Source: Echinarachnius parma (lineage: Eukaryota; Echinodermata; Echinoidea; Clypeasteroida; Echinarachniidae). Taken from it: a DNA stretch of 64,000 nucleotides. The notes under the pieces are model-generated. The model did not search any database, was not told the origin of the DNA, and was given only the letters and a program-made list of their open reading frames with translations. The position numbers and the translations under genes were made by a program. Of this stretch, positions 24,901 through 33,900 are shown piece after piece; the stretch's first letter is position 1, and each line of letters starts with the position of its first letter. The stretch spans positions 23,001 to 87,000 of the forward strand of contig JBAMJV010010556.1 of the NCBI GenBank assembly GCA_037951105.1, written 5' to 3'.

Positions 24901-27900
24901 CCTAACATTGTCCCAACATCATTTTGTGATGTCGGGCAAATGTCAATTTCCGACAATGGCCCTACACCGAATCCTGACATAGGACAGATATCAAATTCTG
25001 ATGTGGGCTCGACGTTAAAATGTCCGCCAGCCCAACATCGTCACTACGTCATTTTGTGATATTGGCATAACGTCAATTTCCAACAATGGCCCAACATCAA
25101 CTCATGACATTGGACCAACATAACATTATGATGTCGGCTCGAGGTTAAAATGTCCGCTAGCCCAACATTGTCACGACATCATTCTGTGATGTTGGTCCAA
25201 CGTCAATTTCCGCCAGTGGCCCAATATCAAATCCTGACGTTGGGCCAACATCAAATTCTGACGTTGGCCCGACATTAAAATGTCCGCCAGCCCGACATTA
25301 GCCCAACGTTATTTTTTATTGTTGGCCCAACATCAAATCTTGACGTTGGCCCAACATCAAATCTTGACGTTCGCCCGACGTTTGAATGTCCGCTAACCCA
25401 ACATTGGCCCAACGTCATTTTCTGATGCTGGACCAACATCAAAATTTGACAATGGCCCAATGTCAAATGGCCAACGTAGGACCAACATCAAAAACGTAAA
25501 AAGAAATTAGAAAACATGCATAGATTCCACGTCCGATCCATGCATTTTGTTTAACCTTTACACACATTCATTCATAAATCATAATTCTATAAATATCCTA
25601 TTCCTATACCTATTGCCTACTCCTAAACCTATCATCTATCGTCCTACAAACATAGGTTGCAATCGGTATACTATATATATGGACAAGTATTATAACTTCG
25701 CGCGTATTGAAACTTCGCGCATCATATAAGCGGTACGCAAACATTAGAACACGGACACGGCGACGGAAATTTCTGACGCCAAATGAAAGAGCACACATTA
25801 CTTACTAATCAACCAAAAAATTAGCAAACAAAGATCGATATTTCTTGAGAAAAAACTTACTTTTTGTGTGTTTTTTCGTGTATAAATTATGGACAATGGA
25901 AAATCATCAAATTAAATCGAAATCCTTCCCGTAGAACAGACTTGTTGTTATCGAAATGCTGCGTAAAATGCTCCTTTATTCGTCCTTCCTTTCAAATTTA
26001 CTTTCGGATCGCGCAATCTCCGTAGAAAGCTTGACAACGCGCGCGTGCCAAGATGCTAATACGCGCAAAAGTTTGCGTCTTCACACACCCATTGACATGC
26101 GTGTTAAAGTTTGCTACACAGGATTGCGTGTTAAGTCAATGGCAGTGTATCAAAGTGTATGGAGCGCGAAGTTTCAAGACTACCGTACTTGGTGGAGAAT
26201 CTCTTGTTGATATGACATGGTTACGGAATCGGGCCAATAACACATGAATTGTGAGTTTAAATCGAAAATGTTTTACATACATCGAATCCTCAGAATACAG
26301 GGAGTATTTTAATGCTTGTTTCATTGAGATTACAATAATTTTGTTGCTCCTACGACACTTTGATAAAAGTTCGAAATTTTCGTGCGCGAAGTTTCAATAC
26401 ACCTTCATACACCTCTTCTTAGCATGTATGTTTTGTAATAGTTAGTATTTGTAGAGCGTTGAATTTGAAATAATCCACCTTCAAATCATATTCATAACAC
26501 TATTTAAGGTGTTATTTATATTCTTATTTATATCCCTTCTATGAATATTCATGAGTATTCTAGAAACGTGATTGGTCAATTGGGGCTCTCACAATAAAGA
26601 TTATTTCCACTATAAATCTGAAATCGGGGAATATGTTTTACTATTTTTGCCGATACCAGGGGGGGCATTCTGAAAAGATAAGACATGTCCTAAGTCATGG
26701 ATTTTGTCCTAAGTTACGAGTCGTAACTATATTTGTATTCTGAAAACAGGACTTAGGACATGTCCTAACTTAGGACATCCTAAAGTTACGACACGTATGC
26801 AAATGGGCTAAAAAGTTAAGACACGTATGCAAATGAGCTAAAAAGTTACGACACGTATGCAAATGAGCTAATTTGTATTCTGAAAGCCACAACTTAGGAT
26901 AAAACTTAAGTCTGCCTCCGAGGTGTCCTAACTCGGTCTTAACTATGCACTCGCACGATTTACGATAGCAATATGACATGAACAAGACATTATCAAACTG
27001 CAATGAGCGTCCGAATGTGTAACCAAATAAGAATTGCGCGTGATAACAAAGATTGAGCGCGTTGACTGAAAAAGTACGCTTGAAAGTTTTCTTTCATGCG
27101 CTCTCGGCCTCTTCGATCTTTGCAACTCAACCAAAAGACTGCAAAATGTTCATACTTGTTAATGTTATTGATAGGCCTTCACGGAAACAAAACAAAATTA
27201 ATTGTTTACTGTGCAAGAGAAAGACATTATTTGGTTTACATTTCTAAATTACATTAATTACATTCATTATTTAAAAGTGATATAGCTGTAAAATAATTGA
27301 TTAGTGTAAGCCTCTGTGTCGGCCATTTACGACAGCCAAATAAGTTTATGAGGTATCAATAGTGTAGTTTGAGTGTCTCCAACAAGTATTATTTGATTTG
27401 TTCAGTGTCATTCAACAGTGACAGTATATTATTTCAATTTCGAACGCTTGATATTATTATGTTAGTGTATATGTTATGATTGGTAAACTGAACAATTTAG
27501 ACATTAAGTTAATTTTAATAAAATAAAACCAATGGGTCAATCAACCCTATGAGTACGAGAGGAAATACATGAATAAACAAATAAATATATAATAAATCCA
27601 ATTGTAGGCCTACCAAATAATGATACTGACAGGGACGTAGGAATCCTGAGTCGATCGACTGCATGACCCGACAAAATTGGTTTGAAATGAAATGAAATTT
27701 GAAATTAAATGAAATGAAATTTATAAAGACGAAATATACAATTAATTTTCATTATAAACAGAGTTATCAGTTTAGGTCTTCGTTATTTTGTTAACTCATC
27801 AAAATACTGCGACTTCCTTGTACAAAACTACAAAGAATGCACAACGTTTATGAGATTGATTTGCAAATGCAATCACGCACGTGCATATGCATGAGCTTAG

Positions 27901-30900
27901 CTCTCACGATGTGTGATTCATTGATATGCATTTATGCAGGATTTGGTTATAAAACAAAGTTTGTCATTGGTTGCGCGTTATGATATGCGCGTTTCTTGTA
28001 CGCTCATTAATATGCATGATATGGACTTAAGACGGTCTTAAGTCTGCTTTCAGAATACAAATAGTTACGTGTCATAGCGCCGTCTTATCTTTTCAAGTTA
28101 CGACACGTAACTCCCTAGGATTTTCAGAATGCCCCCCCAGGAAATAACGTTATAGATGATATTGCCCATAGAGATGCGTGTAATAACAGCTTCTCTGCGA
28201 GCGGAGGTCTTGTTTTAGCTTGCGAAAGATTCTCGACGAGATTTCCCAAAGAGTAATTTAAAACGAAATACAGAATATTTTCACCCGTGAATATCAACAA
28301 GTTCCAACAAATATTCTAAAGATGCATTTCATGTATAACATGGCGGTTTTCGAAGTAAACAATTTCGAAAATGGTGCACATTTTGCATCGTTGTCCTTCC
28401 ATGGTCGTGACAGTAATTCATTTAATTTCATTTCATTTCATGTAATGTATAATATGTGTACGAATAGCTATTTTCCCATTCAATTACACACGTGTGTATG
28501 TAAAGCGGGTTAATTATTCACTTTGATGCGCACGTTTTGCATTTGTGTGCGCATTAGTTGTTAATGCGCGTAACCATGAATGGAAAGATAGCGCAATACG
28601 CGCTCTGTGCCAGGACTATTGCGCAAAGGGGGCCAGTGTCACAAACAGAACATAGTGCAGTGATGGTTCTATGATCAATGGTTTGTTTTCCTTTATAATA
28701 CTTAAGTTTAATTGAAATCATTTATTTAGTTGATTATAATCATGCGAAGGATTTAGAGCAAACAGAAGGGATATAAAACAAATATACCAAGCTTTTAGTT
28801 CAAAAGTATAGTGGAAATTATATATCTTCGGAGGGACTGGCATAGTTACTATTTTTGTCCTCGGGGCTTCGCCCCTCGGAAAAAATAGTTCTATGCCAGT
28901 CCCTCCTCAGATATATAATTCCACTATACTTTCTCACTGCTTGGTATATTTGTATAATATCCTTCTAAATTATATACAACAGCAAGGACATGACAAAAGT
29001 ATATTTTTTAATATAAATAATTCCAAAAATCGAAAATTTTCATTTCACTTACGATCGCTCTTATAATCGATCATGAATTTCCCGATAGCAATACTTCTTT
29101 TTTTTTTTACTTTTGAATTACTAATGTTTGTAATCGATTAAACGAAATTCAATTCAGTATAGATTCTCAAAGCAAGTTAACAAAAGTATAAGTACCCAGC
29201 TAGCTAACTGACGTCGGACCAGTGTCGGCAGGTCTTCGGCAAGATCGCGGTCGGCAAACAGACGTCGCGCCAACATTACGCCAACGTCGAATTTAAGTTG
29301 GAGGTTTTGGAAATGAAATAAGTCGGAAAATGGTTGTAGTTGAATATCGTGCCGATGTCATTAAGTTGACGAAAAAAATACGTCTCAAATAAAACGTCGC
29401 GCTAAAATCGCACCAATGCCGAAACTGGTACCAATTTAAGAGCTTGATAGAGGGTTGTAATATTAATGTTGGGCCGATGTCAATAAACCAACATGAATAT
29501 GACATCTCAAATATGACGTTGGGCCAATGTTGTACCGATGTCGGAATATATAATTTTAAGAGGTCGGTAAATGGTTGAATGTGGAATTGATGTCGGACGG
29601 ATGTTATTAATTGGACATCAATATTACATCACAAATATGACGTCAAGCCGATATCGCGCCGATGTCAGAATTGGCAGCAATGACACGAGTCGGCAAATAG
29701 TCATGAAATCGATGTTCAGCCGATGTCAATATTCTGACATGAATATGTCATCTCCAATATGACGTCGGGATAATTTCGCGCCGATGTTGGAACTGGTAGC
29801 AATTAAAGAGGTCGGTAAATGGTTGTAACATTGATGTCGGACCAATGAGTTTTATTGGACATCCATATGACATCTCAATTATGACGCCAAAGCGATATCC
29901 TGCCGATGTCATAAATGGCACCAATGAAACTAATCATTAAATAGTCATTAAATGGATGTTGTGCCGTTGTCAATAATTCGACATGAATATGACATCTCAA
30001 ATATAAAATCGGCCTTCTATCGCCCCGATGTTGGAACTGGTAGTAATTTAAGAGCTCGGTAAAATGCTGTGAAATTGATGTCGGGTCACAGTTATTAATT
30101 AGACATAAATATGACATCCAAAATATGACTTTGGGCCTATACCGCACAGATGTCGGAACTTTACGAAATTTTAAAGGTGGGTAAAAGGTTGTGAAATAGA
30201 TGTCGGGCGGATGTCATTACTCCTACATAAATATGACATCTCTACTATGACGTCAGTCCGATATTGTGATGATGTTGTATCTGGTAGCAATTTAAGAGGT
30301 CGGTACATGGTTGTGAAATTGATGTCTGGCCAATGTTATTAATTGGACCTCAATATGACATCTCTATATGATGACGCCAAAGCGATATCCTGCCGATGTC
30401 AGAACTGACAGCAATTAAACAAGTCGGCAAATGGTCATTAAACTGATGTTGTGCCGATGTCATTAATCCGACATGAATAAGAGATCTCAAATATGACGTT
30501 GGGTCAATGTTGTACCGATGTCGGAACTGGCGACCATTTGCCGGCTTGTTTCATTGCTGCCAGTTCTGACATCGGCATGATATCGCTATGGCGTCATCAT
30601 TGAGATGTCATATTCATGTCTAATCATTGACTTCGGCACAACATCAATTAAATGACCATTTGCCGAGTTGTTTCATTGCTGCAAGTTCTTACATCAGCCT
30701 GACATATTTATCACATTCATGTCTAATTAATAACATCGGACCGATATCAATTTTACTACCATTTACCGACCTCCTTAATTGATATCTTTTCCGACATCGG
30801 CGCGATATTAGCCCGACGTCATATTGGAGATGGCATATTCATGTCCGACTATTGACATAGGCGCAACATCACTTTTATGATAATTTGCCGACTTGTTTCA

Positions 30901-33900
30901 TTGCTGTCAGTTCTGACATCGGCAGGATATCGCATTGACGTCATCATTGAGATGTCATATTCATGTCGGATCATTGACATCGGCTCAACATCAACTTAAT
31001 GACTATTAGCCGACTTGATTCACTGCTGCCCATTCTGACGTCGTAGGATTTCGGTTTGACGTAAAAATTGAGATGTCCTATTCTTGTCTCATTACTAACA
31101 TTGTCCCGACATTAATTTTACAACCATGACTGACCACTGACTGAATAATTGATGTTGGGTCGAAATCGCAAAATGACGTTTGGCCAGCATTAAAAAAACA
31201 AAAACGCCGCGCTGATGTTGGGCTGGCGGACATTTTTACGTCGCGGCGACGTCGGATTTTTAATGTAGGCCCAACGTCTTCTTAAAACGACTTTTTACAT
31301 TGGCCCAATGTTGGCACAACGTCAGGTGGCTAGCTGGGTAGCGACCTCTTAAATTGATACCAGTCCCAACATCGGCGCTATATTAGGTCGACCTCTTATT
31401 GGAGATGTCATATTAATGACATTGGGCCATTGTCAAATTTTGATGTTGGTCCAGCATCAAACGTCGGGCGAACGTCAAGATTTGATGTTGGGCCAACAAT
31501 AAAAAATAACGTTGGGCTAATGTCGGGCTGGCGGACATTTTAATGTCGGGCCAACGTCAGAATTTGATGTTGGCCCAACGTCAGGATTTGATATTGGGCC
31601 ATTGGCGGAAATTGACATTGGGCCAACATCACAGAATGATGTTGTGACAATGTTGGGCTAGTGGACATTTCAACCTCGCGCCCATATCATAATGTTATGT
31701 TGGTCCAATGTCATGAGTTGATGTTGGGCCATTGTCAGAAATTGACGTATCACAAAATGACGTGGTGACGATGTTGGGCTGGCGGACATTTTAACGTCGA
31801 GCCCACATCAGAATTTGATATCTGTCCTATGTCAGGATTTGGTGTTGGGCCATTGTCGGAAATTGACATTTGCCCGACATCACAAAATGATGTTGGGACA
31901 ATGTTGGGCTAGCGGACATTTTAACCTCGCGCCCACATCATAATGTTATGTTGGTCCAATGTCATGAGTTGATGTTGGGCCATTGTCAGAAATGGACGTA
32001 TCACAAAATGACGTGGTGACGATGTTGGGCTGGCGGACATTTTAACGTCGAGCCCACATCAGAATTTGATATCTGTCCTATGTCAGGATTTGGTGTTGGG
32101 CCATTGTCGGAAATTGACATTTGCCCGACATCACAAAATGATGTTGGGACAATGTTAGGCTAGCGGACATTTTAACCTCTCGCCCACATCATAATGTTAT
32201 GTTGGTCCAATGTCATGAGTTGATGTTGGGCCATTGTCAGAAATTGACGTATCACAAAATGACGTGGTGACGATGTTGGGCTGGCGGACATTTTAACGTC
32301 GAGCCCACATCAGTATTTGATATCTGTCCTATGTCAGGATTTGGTGTTGGGCCATTGTCGGAAATTGACATTTGCCCGACATCACAAAATGATGTTGGGA
32401 CAATGTTAGGCTAGCGGACATTTTAACCTCGCGCCCACATCATAATGTTATGTTGGTCCAATGTCATGAGTTGATGTTGGGCCATTGTCAGAAATTGACG
32501 TATCACAAAATGACGTGGTGACGATGTTGGGCTGGCGGACATTTTAACGTCGAGCCCACAACAGAATTTGATATCTGTCCTATGTCAGGATTTGGTGTTG
32601 GGCCATTGTCGAAAATTGACATTTGCCCGACATCACAAAATGATGTTGGGACAATGTTAGGCTAGCGGACATTTTAACCTCTCGCCCACATCATAATGTT
32701 ATGTTGGTGCAATGTCATGAGTTGATGTTGGGCCATTGTCAGAAATTGACGTATCACAAAATGACGTGGTGACGATGTTGGGCTGGCGGACATTTTAACG
32801 TCGAGCCCACATCAGAATTTGATATCTGTCCTATGTCAGGATTTGGTGTTGGGCCATTGTCGGAAATTGACATTTGCCCGACATCACAAAATGATGTTGG
32901 GACAATGTTAGGCTAGCGGACATTTTAACCTCGCGCCCACATCATAATGTTATGTTGGTCCAATGTCATGAGTTGATGTTGGGCCATTGTCAGAAATTGA
33001 CGTATCACAAAATGACGTGGTGACGATGTTGGGCTGGCGGACATTTTAACGTCGAGCCCACAACAGAATTTGATATCTGTCCTATGTCAGGATTTGGTGT
33101 TGGGCCATTGTCGGAAATTGACATTTGCCCGACATCACAAAATGATGTTGGGACAATGTTAGGCTAGCGGACATTTTAACCTCGCGCCCACATCATAATG
33201 TTATGTTGGTCCAATGTCATGAGTTGATGTTGGGCCATTGTCAGAAATTGACGTATCACAAAATGACGTGGTGACGATGTTGGGCTGGCGGACATTTTAA
33301 CGTCGAGCCCACATCAGAATTTGATATCTGTCCTATGTCAGGATTTGGTGTTGGGCCATTGTCGGAAATTGACATTTGCCCGACATCACAAAATGATGTT
33401 GGGACAATGTTAGGCTAGCGGACATTTTAACCTCGCGCCCACATCATAATGTTATGTTGGTGCAATGTCACGAGTTGATGTTGGGCCTTTGTCAGAAATT
33501 GACGTATCACAAAATGACGTGGTTACGATGTTGGGCTGGCGGACATTTTAACCTCGAGCCAACCGCGATAAGCCGACATCCGGCCAACAACTTATGACAT
33601 CGGCACGACGTCAGGTGGCTAGCTGGGATATTGTTTACAGTCAAACCTGTGTATAACGACCACCAAAGGAAAACAAGAACATTGGCCGCAATAAACAGGT
33701 GCCCTTATAGACCTGTTCCATAAAATCATATACATGTATAGTAAACGTTGTATGGTGACCACCCAAGTGCAACAAGACATGTGGTCGCTATAAACAGGTG
33801 ACCTTTATAGACAAATTTCATAACACAGTGTACTGTCAAACCTGTGTATAGTGACCAGCCAAATTAATCATTGGAAGTGGGCGCTATAATCAGGTAACTT

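Larger units (their letters stand above)
24609..33627. mobile_element. 9-kb foldback element with subterminal repeats in GALNT7 intron 1
   Basis: It begins CCCAGCTAGCCACCTGACGT and ends with the complement (ACGTCAGGTGGCTAGCTGGG). It is flanked by AT on both sides. The arms (24609-25490 and about 31430-33627) consist of alternating GACGTTGGGCC and GGCCCAACATC motifs. The left arm is short, and the right arm has been expanded by a 251-bp satellite. The interior holds another element of the same type, a TIR element and a hairpin. No transposase frame was found, so it is probably non-autonomous. Confidence 0.78.

Noticed and set aside
31650-33560. Possible CRISPR array
   Set aside because: The units are 251 bp and contiguous without unique spacers, and the host is an animal.
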